DNA from: Akanthomyces muscarius
Taxonomy: Eukaryota > Ascomycota > Sordariomycetes > Hypocreales > Cordycipitaceae
DNA: 64,000 bases
NCBI RefSeq assembly: GCF_028009165.1
Contig: NC_079245.1
Coordinates: 496,001 to 560,000 of the forward strand
Reading direction: 5' to 3'
Positions 1-10,589 of this stretch are shown here, piece by piece (position 1 is the stretch's first letter; the number at the start of each line of letters is the position of its first letter). Below the pieces are notes generated by a model. It was not told where the DNA came from and made no database searches. It was given only the letters and a program-made list of their open reading frames with translations. The translations under genes and the position numbers were made by a program.

Positions 1-600
1 TTACTTTTTGCTCGTTGCCGCCTTTCGCCGAAATGAAAGCCTCACGCATGATGGAACTGGTGCGCGGCCTGGAGATCGGCCCCGGACTGCGCGGTTTCGG
101 CGCGCGGAGCGCCATGCATCGTTTACTTAGTGGTAGGCCTAGCTCCTCGCGCGTGGTAGGCCTCGACCGCCACTTTGGCTCTGCTTTGAGATCAATTACC
201 CAAAGTGCTGACTGAGTACGAAGGGGAGATCGACGCATAGAAATAGCGTATAAGTAGCGCTCTTGGGGCAGGCTCCCAATCCAATGAGGTAGCTGGCAGC
301 CTCATGAAGTGGAGAGCCTGCATCGAGGCCTACCACTAACACCCGCATCCCATCCCGCAACAAATTGACGACTGCCACGCACCACATGCGGACATGGTGC
401 TCGCCTAACCTCTTGGCGAACACACCTGCAGATGCGTTACATTTAAGCATGCGAACGCGGACCGTCAGATTCAGAGCACAATTGTGGAGATTGAAATACG
501 CTCGTTGTCTACCAATCATTTGGCAGTTACTTCTCGAGGCCCATCTTCAGCTGGTAGGCCCTCGCTCGCTCGAACTTTCTCGACACCGCTCATAGCGCTC
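1..600. repeat. Dispersed repeat: both flanks of the 6.6-10.1 kb unit joined together
   Basis: Two halves are visible. Bases ~20-262 match ~6600-6846 in the same direction, with shared blocks such as CATGATGGAA, TTTCGGCGCGCGGAG, TTAGTGGTAGGCCT and GCGTATAAGTAGCGCTCT. Bases ~268-515 match ~9889-10085 in the same direction, sharing GCATCGAGGCCTACCACTAAC, the block around CCTAACCTCTT and TACGCTCGT; the copy here carries about 60 extra bases near 440-500. No long ORF in it resembles a known protein, so the track-like small ORFs are ignored. The element may continue left of the window. It could be a short deletion derivative of a longer unit or two duplicated promoter regions lying side by side. 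Confidence 0.7.
124..136 (+). promoter_or_regulatory. Recurrent TAGTGGTAGGCCT motif (first copy)
   Basis: GTGGTAGGCCT or a close variant recurs at about 126 and 160 (+), about 328 (reverse), about 6708 and 6740 (+) and about 9945 (reverse). Each copy lies inside one of the related repeats. Those at 6.7 and 9.9 kb are roughly 150-210 bp upstream of the starts of the C2H2 gene and the deaminase gene and point towards them. It could be a regulator site or simply a well-conserved piece of a repeat. Confidence 0.4.
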
Positions 601-916
601 CTTCTTCGAAAACTTCAAGGTTTTGTTCCTGTTTTCTTTTCAGGGTAGCCCCAGTGCGACGTGTCTCATTCTGCTAGTCAGATGGCAGCGGGAAGCCCGC
701 GGGTGTTGAAGTAGCTATTCTGAGACACGTTCGTTGGCAACCCTCATTATATTTAACAGTGCTCGCATATATGAGGAGATCTTCTGTTCAATGTTCCTTG
801 TGATTCTCTGACGCTGTGTTCTGCGGCTTTAGCTTCTTACCTCTGGCAGTTTTGCGTGTCTAGGAATCGTTACTGCGACGTGGGGAGTTCAGAAACTGGT
901 TCGACCGTTCGCTACC

Positions 917-2507
917 ATGGACTTCGACAAGGAGCGTGTTATTCAAAACCATTCAGTACTTCTGAGCCAGGTTACTGAGAAACATACTTCTCACAAGCTG
1001 GGTAATTCACCACTGCTGACTGTGTCTGCCCTCCGTTTGGCACAACAACAGCGAAGTCCTATCAACCAATATGGCCTCCTGGCTAGGGTTATGCAAATGA
1101 CCTCTCAGGAGATAACGCACGATTCAAAGAGAATCTCGGAGAGCAGACTTTTTTTCAACACGTCGGTCCCGTCGAGCACTTTCATTTGTGGTTCTCAGGG
1201 CTCTGGAAAGAGCTACACGCTCTCCTGTCTACTTGAGAATTGCTTGGCGCGATCAGAAGCAACTGTTCTTCCGCACCCCCTCACATCTTTACTCTTCCAC
1301 TACGATGAGTTCATTTCCGATCATGGAGGTTCTCCATGTGAGGCAGCATTCTTGGCTTCTGTTCCAGGGGTCAAAGTACGGGTTCTATGTTCACCGACAA
1401 ATATAGCAACAATCAAGGTTAGTATATTATGTCCAATAACGCAGGTAAAGGCATGCTAAATTGACTACAGAAAACCTACAGTCAGCTCAAAGTAGAAGTG
1501 CAACCACTTCAAATCAGGGAGAGCAACCTGAATACTAAGCGTATGCTGGATCTGATGGCTGTTAAGCAGGATGATACAGGCATCCCGCTCTATATTCACA
1601 TTGTTCATCGAATACTTAGAGAGATGCGTATTCAACAGCAAAATACCGGGAGCTCGTTTAACTACGGGCTGTTCAAGTCAAGGGTGGCAGAAGCCGATCT
1701 CTCCCCTGCCCAATTAGCGCCACTTAGCCAACGGTTGTCGGTACTGGAGAGTTTCATGCCACGAAAGTCTAAAAGTCCAAAAGATGCGGATAAAGGCACT
1801 GCATGGTTGAATGAGGTAAGCAGTTCCCAAGCGCTTGAAAGCACCCCTATAACATTGAAAAAGCCCGGTCTCCTCACTATAATCGATCTTTCATGCCCTT
1901 GCATCTCGCCGGACACGGCCTGTTCGTTGTTCAATGCGTGTTTAAGCATGTTCTTGGAGCAGGATTATCATTGCGGGAGAGTCGTTGCCTTAGATGAGGC
2001 TCATAAGGTTTTTTGATTTCCCGATTCCGCCGCATGACACGATAGTGGCTAATTGTGACCCCCTTATAGTATATGTCTAATTCGCCGGAATCGACTACGT
2101 TGACCAATACAATACTCGCGACCGTACGTTTACAGCGACATCTCGGAGTTCGAATAATGATAGCGACTCAAGAGCCCACAATTTCACCATCGTTGCTCGA
2201 TTTATGCTCGGTGACGATCCTCCACAGATTCACCTCGCCGGCGTGGATGCATGCTCTTAGAGCACATACCACTCTACGATTAGCATCCGACACCATCAGC
2301 ACAGAATCTTCTAAGGCGCAAGACAAAGTCTTTCAGAGAATCGTGAGACTAAACACTGGTGAAGCATTGATTTTTGCACCGAATGCGGCCGTCGGCATAA
2401 AGAGCAAAGTAGAGCCTACACAGCTACTACTAGGCAGTGCATACTTCGAGGTCAAGATACGAACAAGACTTTCGAATGACGGGGGAGAAAGCTTGATGGC
2501 GAATTGA
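917..2507 (+). CDS. P-loop ATPase of an orphan fungal family (HerA/VirD4-like AAA fold)
   Basis: Exons 917-1417, 1471-2007 and 2070-2507 join in frame to 491 residues. The first intron is GTTAGT...CTACAG and the second GTTTTTT...TTATAG, a weak donor, but the protein reads smoothly across it (DEAHK then YMSNSPES). A Walker A motif, GSQGSGKSYT, lies near residue 95, a Walker B-like VVALDEAH near 340, and a sensor-type IATQEPT soon after. This order fits additional-strand P-loop ATPases such as HerA/VirD4 that act on DNA or on complexes. I know this as an unnamed fungal protein type with no assigned role. No transmembrane segment or extra domain is visible. It is flanked by repeats and gene-poor DNA, which suggests an accessory gene. 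The function beyond ATP binding is inference. Confidence 0.8.
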
Positions 2508-4321
2508 AATGGTATGAACCGTTCATTAGTTTACCTTAGAGGCAGAGAGACACAAAGTCACTATTGAGCGAAATTGCAGTTTGGCATGCTTCGATCGCGA
2601 TCTAACAAGGCTACATCATTTGTCTTAAAGCGAATATATCTCTTCCCCCCAAAGAAAACCCTTGCATTTGATTGACATACTACGCTACACAACTCGCGCT
2701 ACTTAGCGGCCAACACAACTTTTTCACTCGTGTCCGACTCGTGTCAATCAAGCCCCACCAGGCAATCAATTGATATGTATTTTATTTTACCGATTTCACA
2801 CAAAGACATGGCGACTGGTGCGCAGTCTTTGTAATTAAAGCGCTAGAGGTAGTCGGCGAAGTCGTCGTGGTATGTCCTTGCAGGTAGGAGGTACCCTTGC
2901 TGTCATGGTTGCATTGTAAGCTCAGGAAGCTTCTTCAATTTAGGTTTCAGTCTGATTCCGGGACGTTCTGCGATCTCCTTCATGATTTCAGAGCATTGCG
3001 CGCTGAAGTTGATGTCGAGCGACAAATGGCCGACGCCTAACAGAGTTTGTAGCAGCGATCACTTTCACGATTTAGGAGCCCGGCTTTTGGCATTGACCAG
3101 TTTGGTCGATTGTCTTAGTTGCCCTAACTATGTTTGTCAGTAGATCAACGTTTTTGGTCGACATGAGCACACAATCCTCGTGAGATCCTGTTGTGAACCA
3201 GCCAAGCTGCTCAACACCACGAGCTTGGAGTAAGCACTATATTGGCGTACCGGAAAGAGGATCTTTTCAGACATAGGTCATGAGCTTGGCAATAGCCAGC
3301 GGACCAGCTATTGACAAGCAAAAACTGCAATGGGCTTTTCACTATATCATGAAGCCATATTCAAGGCAAGCATGACTAGCGACGCTGCGGTCGCTGCAGA
3401 TAGGACTCCGAACACTTGGGGGATAGCCCTCAGTCTCGATAGTAGTTGATAATATACAATTGCGGAATGGGGGCCAATGGAATGTCAGACAAAGTGCAGA
3501 TGATTAGAGGATGACACTACAAAGTGGAAGGAATGATGCGAACCGCCAAACATGTATCTAGGCATAGCTAGTGAGCCCTGATGGCTGGAAGCCACCGGGC
3601 ACAATAAAATAACGAAGGGGTGAATACGTATGCAGTTAATCACAAAAGTGTTTTCGATGCAAATGTGACCCCTTTCATGGGCACTGATGCGCCAGAGCAG
3701 CGCGACGGGCGTCCATGGTGCCTTTGATCTCTGCGTCAAACATGTCGCAGCCTTGTGCGATGAGCTACTGCCGCCGGTAGACGACGGATCCGATCTCGGA
3801 TTTGGCTTGTTTATTTTTGAAGTCATCGTTGTACATGACCAAGCTCGTCTGGGTCCGGACCCATTTCCGAAATTGTTCTGCTTGGCGTTCGTTTGTTTGG
3901 TGACGGTTTTTGTCTTCTGTCCAGATGGCGGTGGAGAAAGGCTTGAGAATCAGGCGCGGCCACTCCACCGCTGGTGCTAGAGAAACGTTACGGATGAGCC
4001 TGACGGTCTGTGAGGCGTATCGCCCACCTCGCAGAAAGCGGACTTTTTGGTTCTCAAGCTGCATGGGTGACGTGGCCGTGCATTGTGCAGTTGCTTGGGA
4101 TTGGCTCACCGTTGGTGGCTGATGCGTTGGGCACCGCTTTTACACTTAACTTTCGTGGTTGAACACAAGGATCGGGCAGCATAGGCTTATATCTGATAAC
4201 CGCATATTTAATGGTGTCGCACTCGCCTCCATACGCTCCCTCAAACTTGTCGTTGTTCATGCTTGCATCAACTATACACATTTTTATCGACGCATAACTC
4301 TATACTGTAAAAATCAAAACC
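2508..4321. other. Gene-poor interval with one doubtful minus-strand ORF
   Basis: No recognised protein in 1.8 kb. The minus ORF 4109-3765 (114 aa, ending GSVVYRRQ) is fairly basic and unmatched to any family I know. An overlapping minus ORF (4281-4054) could be joined to it with a GTGAGC...CATGCAG intron, but the reading phases do not agree. The right end carries the CCCH gene's promoter: an AT-rich stretch with TATACTGTAAAA just before the ATG at 4322. Confidence 0.5.
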
Positions 4322-6001
4322 ATGGACGCTACTTCTGAAGCAACAAAGGATTTCTTCTCCGCCGATCAGTTTGAGCATTATATGCAAGAGTGGTCGAAGC
4401 AAAATGAGGACAGGGAGGCCGTGTACTGTGTCCGTGACACGGCCGGTTTTGTAACTCTAGAATTCCTAGCTAACACTGAACAATGTACAGAGATTACTTC
4501 AAAGCTTGAAGAATGCGATTAAGGAAATTGATCATCTCAGGATGAACCTCGAATCCGAGATTACATCTAGACGTCAATATCAAATGCAAAATTATGATCT
4601 TGAAGCTAGAAACAAGGATTATGATAGGCAGGCGGTAAATAATTACGTTCCATCTTATTATAAATACGCCAAGTATGCTGACAAATCATCTCTGCTAAGT
4701 CCAGCAATCCGTACGTCATTGTACTTGTCGATGGTGACGGAGCCAAGTTCGAGGATAGTCTCATACGAGATGCCGAGTCAGGTGGATCGAAAGCAGCAAA
4801 TGCACTTAAAAAGCAAGTCGACAGGCATTTGAGGGGAACGTCACTCGAACATGGTGTGGATGTCTTTGCCCGTGTTTACGCAAACTTTCATGGCCTCGGC
4901 AAGGTCCTGCGCCAGTCAGGACTGATCCGCTACATCGACGATTTACAAAAATTTGCTAGGGGGTTTACAAATACTAGGCCTGGTTTTGACGTTGTCGACG
5001 TCGACTATGGTAAAGAAAATGCTGACTCTAAGATAAGACGTGAGCACTGCGAGAGGGCACACTTTTGCCAACTGATACTAACTCTGGAAGCGCCAGATCT
5101 ATTGAAATGGCATTACATGGACAGTCGTTGCAAAAAGATTTTCCTGGTCGTTTGCCATGATGCTGGCTACGTTCACGATCTGCGCCCACTTCTCGACGAG
5201 AACAGCGATCGCATTGTTCTCGTCGAAACAACGCCAGCGGAGCCGGCGTTCGAAAGTTTGGGTCTTTCTGTAACGCAATTTGAAGACGTCTTTCGCGATG
5301 CACCACTGGAGCCTGGGGCAGGTCTTCATACACCGTCGTCACCCGTGCAAAAAGCACCAAATCAACTTGCCGGGGCAACACCTTCTCAAAGATCGGCCGT
5401 GGCCGGCGCCCAGCCCGAGCGTCATGGCAGCGTCGAACAGCGATCCGGTAGCTACGCGAAGGTCTGTGGCGACAACAGACACCAAAACATTGTACTTAGC
5501 AAAGGCAACAAACGAAGGCCCCTGGTGATTAATTTGAACGAAGACGGCAATCGCATTGATGCATCAATTCAGAATGCGTTCAACGCCGAGACGAGGGCAA
5601 CATACCGTCAGAAATTGGCAAAGGCCAAGAAAGGTGCATTTTGCAATAGGCACTACCTGCAAAACGGATGCGAGTGGGGGCCCAATTGCATCATGGAACA
5701 TGCCATGGAGCTCACTCTCGAGGAATTGGATTTTCACCGCTTCAAGGCGCGCACTGGGCCGTGCCCGTATGGGCCGACCTGCACTGACATGCATTGCTCG
5801 CGTGGCCATCATTGCCCACTGGATCCATCTTGCGAGCGGCGCGATTGTCAATTTCGTCGCTCCGGATTTGGCGACTTGCATCTTAGCCGGGAAAAAATGA
5901 AAGCAGTGTATGTGATGATGCTACCCAATTGTCGAATATACGCTGAACTTGACCACAGAAAACGCATGGTTGAGGGTGCGTCCTTCCCAGAGCAAATTTG
6001 A
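4322..6001 (+). CDS. Fungal tandem CCCH-type zinc-finger protein with N-terminal coiled coil
   Basis: Exons 4322-4450, 4491-4634 and 4700-6001 give 524 residues in one frame. Intron 1 is only 40 nt but has GTAACT, a GCTAACA branch site and TACAG; intron 2 is GTAAAT...TGCTGAC...CTAAG. Residues ~45-90 are heptad-like and probably a coiled coil. A globular segment follows that starts at VIVLVDGDGAKF and holds CKKIFLVVCHDAGYV, the signature of a domain typical of fungal CCCH proteins. Near residue 405, CNRHYLQNGC then EWGPNC then IMEH fits C-x8-C-x5-C-x3-H. A second Cys/His cluster (CPYGPTC...CSRGHHC) follows. Such proteins are expected to bind RNA; targets are unknown. Basic serine-rich sequence separates the two halves. 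Family assignment is firm, role is inference. Confidence 0.85.
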
Positions 6002-6599
6002 ATCACAACCAGTTTGGCAGAAGCGTTCCTTTTTCTTGTGTACTATAGGCGCCGTACAAAGATTGCAGCTGGTGCGGATTATTTTAACTTGGCTGCCTAT
6101 TTTCTCTGCTTTATTCATGTATTCTCTGCATCAAACTGCTGCATAGATTTCTTGACTGTTTCGTGCGTATCGGGGGCGCGGAAATGCACGGTGGATGCCA
6201 TACTGCATCTTCGCGTCTGACAACCCGGCCGCAGATGGCATCTTGATGATCAGCATGTTGTTTTTGTTTTCGTATTCGGAATGTCTTCAATACTAGGTGG
6301 TTGAAAAATCAAGTTTACTTTGGACGAGGATTGCACAGAAAAGATTCAACAATTAAGTCTTTCATGCCGTGGTCTCTTATGGGCCTAAACATATCGCCCA
6401 GCAGGAGAGATCAATTCCCTTCACCGCGACGTATTGATTCACGAGCATTGACAGAGTATATGGAGACACGGGCTCAGATCTCTGATACTCCCTGCCCCCC
6501 TCAAACCGTTCGAGCCAGTGACACATCGACAAGACTCGAGATGGACGTCACTGCACCGAAAAAAATGTCTTTCACGTCAGCGAATCGGCGCCCGTTTCG
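6002..6599. other. Intergenic, no gene seen
   Basis: This holds the 3' flank of the CCCH gene and the left approach of the repeat upstream of the C2H2 gene. Short ORFs at 6301-6627 and 6518-6919 only read through repeat and promoter sequence. Confidence 0.6.
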
Positions 6600-6850
6600 A
6601 CCGGAAGGGAAGCCTAACGGTACCTGATGGCATGATGGAAATGGTGCGCAGCCCAGGGATCGGCCGCGGACTGTCCCGGTTTCGGCGCGCGGAGGCATAT
6701 GCATATTTAGTGGTAGGCCTCGCCAATTGTCTCGTCACCCATGGTAGGCCTCGGCCGCCACATTGGCTCGGCTTCCAGTCCACTTCCCCAATTTGCGAGG
6801 CTGATTACGAAGAGGAGATGACGCGTATAAGTAGCGCTCTCCATAGCATC
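6600..6850 (+). repeat. Repeat copy 2, also the promoter region of the C2H2 gene
   Basis: It is colinear with bases ~20-262 of the window. Two GGTAGGCCTCG copies lie at ~6708 and ~6740, and a TATA-like GCGTATAAGTAGCGCTCT at ~6826 is shared almost letter for letter with ~243. The TATA-like box is about 85 bp upstream of the ATG at 6916, so this copy probably works as a promoter. Confidence 0.7.
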
Positions 6851-6915
6851 ATCCAGCAAACTCGGCAGATTGACTTTTCAAGGCATTTTGTTGCCAGCAC
6901 GCGTAATATCTCGGC

Positions 6916-7718
6916 ATGATTACCAACGGGGCACTGGGTGACGGGACAATCGATCCGCTTGTTCTCCGCCTCGAGCCCCAGGAGTACAGCATCAGCGCTT
7001 CAGATATGAACCCCATGCCCCAGGCGGGCTTACACGCGCACTCGTTGCAGCAGGATCTTGAGCATCAGGACGACCAGGGTAAAACCGGTCCTACGCTTAA
7101 CACGATTGGGGACACAGGCTCTGTTCAGCTGCATTCTTGAGGTGCCGAAGCTGCAACATCCTATCACCATTCTGATAGCGGTTCTTATGTCCAGGGGTAT
7201 GACTTGCAACCGGTGGATGTGTGGGCTCAGCAAGGGACCTGCAGCGACCTGATTAGCGGCTCCCTGCCCAACTACACGGATGCCTTTCTCGCCGCGCTGG
7301 AACACGACGGTGCCAAGGGCTGGAAGTTCCCAGAGTATTACATGCCTTGGGATGGGCAGCTGCATAGAGCTCCCAATGGGCTGTATTACTGTCCTGAGTA
7401 TGCGTGCGCGAATAGGCCTGGAGATGAGTTTAGCAGGGATCTCCGGTAGGTGCGAGGATTTGACGGCGCTACCCCACGCTAACGTGATGGCTGTATAGAC
7501 GACATGCCAAAGGTCACTTCAGGCCAATCGCTTGCCCTGTGTGTTGCTACCGGTCGATCGAGCAGAAGGAGATGAAGCGCCATTTTCACGAAGTGCACGC
7601 TCAAAACCTGCCGCAACACGTGTGCCCCCATCCGGGCTGTGGTCTGAACTACAAGCGTCTCTCCTCGGTGAGGCGACACGTTCATGAGCGACACCCGGGC
7701 CTGGGCTACAATGTCTAG
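6916..7718 (+). CDS. Small C2H2 zinc-finger protein
   Basis: Exons 6916-7078, 7142-7445 and 7499-7718 give 228 residues. The introns have clear signals (GTAAAA...CTTAAC...TTGAG and GTAGGT...GCTAAC...TATAG), and removing the first also removes an in-frame TGA at 7138. Three Cys/His units close the protein. The first (YYCPEYAC ... RRHAKGH) is split by intron 2. The second is CPVC ... HFHEVH. The third is CPHPGC ... RRHVHERH. The N-terminal 120 residues are acidic, Gln/His-rich and unstructured. It may be a DNA-binding regulator, but no specific relative is recognised. It faces the convergent deaminase gene, and related repeats lie outside both genes, so the pair may have moved or been copied as a unit. 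Confidence 0.82.
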
Positions 7719-8115
7719 AGATTTTACTGTTCCGGTCTTACACTGAGGTTCTTCACCAGAGTAGTTTTAGCTATATATGAATTAACATATTGTTTGAATT
7801 CTGCAAACACTTCTTCTATTGCTTTTGCGTGCAGAACCACCGTCACGTCTCCACTCTACTTCTCAAAGCTAGCGTGCGCTGGAACAGCTAAAATCGACGT
7901 TGGCTAACGTTAGTGAGCGTTTCCAGGCCATCACGCTGGGCAACCAACGTTGGTGCATTAGTTGGACAGGCTGGTCTGCATTTCTTCTCGACATTGTAAG
8001 GGAGGGGAGGAATCTGATTATGTGCCCAAAACATGCCATCATTTGTGCCTTCTTTGCTAAGTTTACTGGCTATAGGTTTATAAAATGACTTCGTAGCGCC
8101 CTTTAACTACGCTCA
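7719..8115. other. Short interval between convergent genes
   Basis: Shared 3' flank of the C2H2 gene and the deaminase gene. AT-rich around 7760-7800; no gene seen. Confidence 0.6.
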
Positions 8116-9797
8116 CTAAACGAGCGCTCCGCCCTCTTCGTCATCCGAATCGTCGTCATCCGAGCTTTCTGGAATTTGTTTCTCTGGCCCTGTCATGCCT
8201 GAAGAAGTCACAACATCGCCAGTAAAGGATAGGTCCGTCTCGAGCAAGCCCTGAATGGCACTCGACGAATATCCAGAGTCAAAATCAGAGAGCCGCGCTG
8301 ACTCATGCGGAAGAGCTCCCACATTGCTTGCATTGTACCACCCGCGTAGGGTAACTTGAGACGGGGCCACGCTGGGAACACCAGCGGTGGAATCTGGGTG
8401 CCCGTCACGGGGATGCCTCCTTCCCCAAAGTTGGTCCAGCGCCGCACCCCGCACAGCTTGTATTATCTTGTTCATCAGGTCCCGCTGCCTGATCGAGGAT
8501 GCATCTTTGGGATCGAAGTTCTCGATCTGGGGGGGACCCCAGTTGAGGTAGACTTTGCCATGAGATTCCGGAATCACCATTCGTGCGGGGTGATGGGTAA
8601 AATACAGCTTGCAGCAGAAGCAAGCCGGCTTGCTGGAGTAGACATAACGATCGTCGTTGAGAAACTGTAAGCCCTGACGAAAGAAGTGCTCCAAGACGGA
8701 AATCTCACTGTGTACAATGGCTGGTTTGCATGACCGATAGTTGTCCATGTAATTGTTTAGTAGCCTGCTGTCTTGTTGCATCGCCTCGAGCTTCAGCTTC
8801 AGCTCGTCCAACTCGGCCTGTTTGTCCACGGGAAGCATCCGGCGCAGAATGCCGTTTACGGTCGTCTGGCTATCGGCATCAGGCCGTTTTGGAGTAAAAA
8901 GCTTCTTGACGATTTTGACTCTGGGATTTTCGAGCACCTCGACCATCAGCGGTGCACGGAGAAGCAGGGCGGTTGGTTTGCCCACACGAGCCGCCAGGCG
9001 TCCGATGGAGTGCCTAGCGCTGGCGAAGCAGCCACATTTTTCCGGCGGTAGACCTTCGCTGGATCGCCGCTGCACCTGTAGCTTATCTTTTTCGAGTAAT
9101 TTCTTCATCATCGCCGATCTAGATTCGCGGTACATGTCCATACAGACATTCAAGTGGCTAACAGGATTGCCTGTGTGTCGTTTTAGCAGTGTATTAAGCC
9201 AGGCAACCATTGAGTCATCTACAGGGAGCCGTTAGGGTTCAATTTATGCGTAGTTTGAACGTGAGTACACTCACTGTCCTCGGCCTTGCGTTTGGATAGG
9301 TCTTGTACACAAAACATAATGGCCTTCTCCAGGTCAATGATGTACGCCTTAATACGTTCTTCAGCATGTTCCACGCACATGCGTAGGAAATCAGAATGCA
9401 AATTGTCTTTGAGTTTGCTCGGCGCAGTTGCGTATTCGAGAAGGGCTTTGAGTGAGTCGCGAAGCATGCGCGCACACTTCTGCGCCTGCGGAGATCCCAA
9501 CCAGTAAACATTGTGCTGGCCGTCACGGGAGATAGCAAAGGCAGTGAATGACTTCCCTCCTTTTTTGTAGTCGCATATGACGGCGAGATTCCGCATAAAC
9601 TGTCGCCGCTGCTCCTGGTGCTCCGATACGGACGCGGGGTAAGGCGTGTGGCCCTCTTGCGTCTGTCCCAGACAGAATAGAAGAAGGTACGGCTCGTAGA
9701 ATCTGGACAGGAGCCGGAAGTAGCGATTAAGCCTGGGCCTGCCCACGCGGCTCGAGTCGATGGGGAGGGATAGTTGGAAGGCAGTCTGTGCGGGCAT
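8116..9797 (-). CDS. OTT_1508-like nucleic acid/nucleotide deaminase domain protein
   Basis: Minus-strand exons 9797-9275 and 9218-8116 join across a GTGAGT...CCTAACGG...TGTAG intron to 541 residues. The C-terminal half carries the metal-binding pattern of the deaminase fold: HSE at residues ~344-346 (the usual H-x-E) and PACFCC at ~372-377 (the usual P-C-x-x-C region), inside the sequence style SSKPACFCC...YF known from fungal OTT_1508-type deaminases. Residues ~1-300 are mostly helical. The tail is acidic and Ser/Asp-rich, ending near SSDDDDSDDEE. The family is thought from comparative work to edit or deaminate nucleic acids or nucleotides, possibly against selfish elements; no substrate can be read here. 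It is convergent with the C2H2 gene, and its upstream region is repeat copy 3. Confidence 0.82.
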
Positions 9798-9879
9798 TGC
9801 TAATGTGTATCATTCAATTACGTTCAAAGGAGCAAGCATCGTGGAGGGGAGAATTTTCCAACTGATAAATAAGTACTAT

Positions 9880-10090
9880 GCCTTTTAAACAGGCTTCCAA
9901 TCCGTGAGCTAGCTTGCTGCCTCTGAGTGGGGAGCGTGCATCGAGGCCTACCACTAACACTACGCATTCCATCTCGCGGGCACGAATCGCAGACTGCCAC
10001 ATACCACCTGCGTAGATGGTGCGCCCCTAACCTCTTTGCCAACACACTTGCAGCTGCATGAAGTACGCTCGTAGTCCACCAATAGCTCGC
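9880..10090 (-). repeat. Repeat copy 3, also the promoter region of the deaminase gene
   Basis: Colinear with ~268-515 of the window, with one ~60-bp gap relative to that copy. On the minus strand it reads GTTAGTGGTAGGCCTCG-like sequence, then a TTTAAAAGG TATA-like box near 9890, then the deaminase start at 9797. It therefore serves the deaminase gene in the way copy 2 serves the C2H2 gene. Confidence 0.68.
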
Positions 10091-10187
10091 CCTGGCATGC
10101 CTACCCATAATGGGAGCCATTTTGTCTAGCGATCATAGACAGCACGTCTAATGCCTGCACTAAGGCCTGAATACAGACGTAAAAGAA

Positions 10188-10340
10188 TACAATACACTAC
10201 ACTATACACTACAATACACTATACACTACAATACACTATACACTACAATACACTACACACTACAATACACTATACACTACAATACACTGTACAATACAAT
10301 ACACTATGCAATACAATACACTATACAATACATTACAATA
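10188..10340 (+). repeat. 17-bp minisatellite, about eight units
   Basis: The unit TACACTATACACTACAA is repeated head to tail, with the last three units drifting to ACAATACAA-type variants. The strand is strongly biased (A, C and T, almost no G). An ORF runs through it but encodes only a Tyr/Thr/His low-complexity peptide, so I do not call a gene. Confidence 0.9.
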
Positions 10341-10348
10341 AATAAGCG

Positions 10349-10380
<32 letters not shown>
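10349..10380 (+). repeat. (ATCA)n tetranucleotide microsatellite
   Basis: About seven to eight perfect ATCA units directly after the 17-bp minisatellite, followed by the small palindrome AAGGCCCAAGGGCCTT at about 10384. Confidence 0.9.
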
Positions 10381-10589
10381 GACAAGGCCCAAGGGCCTTA
10401 CTGTTGCCTTGTAAGCTGTAGTTGGACTCCTGATCAATGCTCATGTCGAGGTTAATGCCTAGTTTTTTGCCAGTTGGCGTAACAGTATAGGAGAATGTTC
10501 CAGTCCAATGTCATTCATTTTCAAGTAAATAATCCTGCTAGTCGCAAGTCACATAATCACACAAATAGTATAATCGTTAATCACGCAGT

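Noticed and set aside
3485..4109. Genes on both strands at 3.5-4.1 kb
   Set aside because: Overlapping short ORFs without domain, and no phase-correct splice model; only noted as a doubtful minus ORF.
10188..10380. CRISPR-like array
   Set aside because: Head-to-tail minisatellite without spacers, in a eukaryote.
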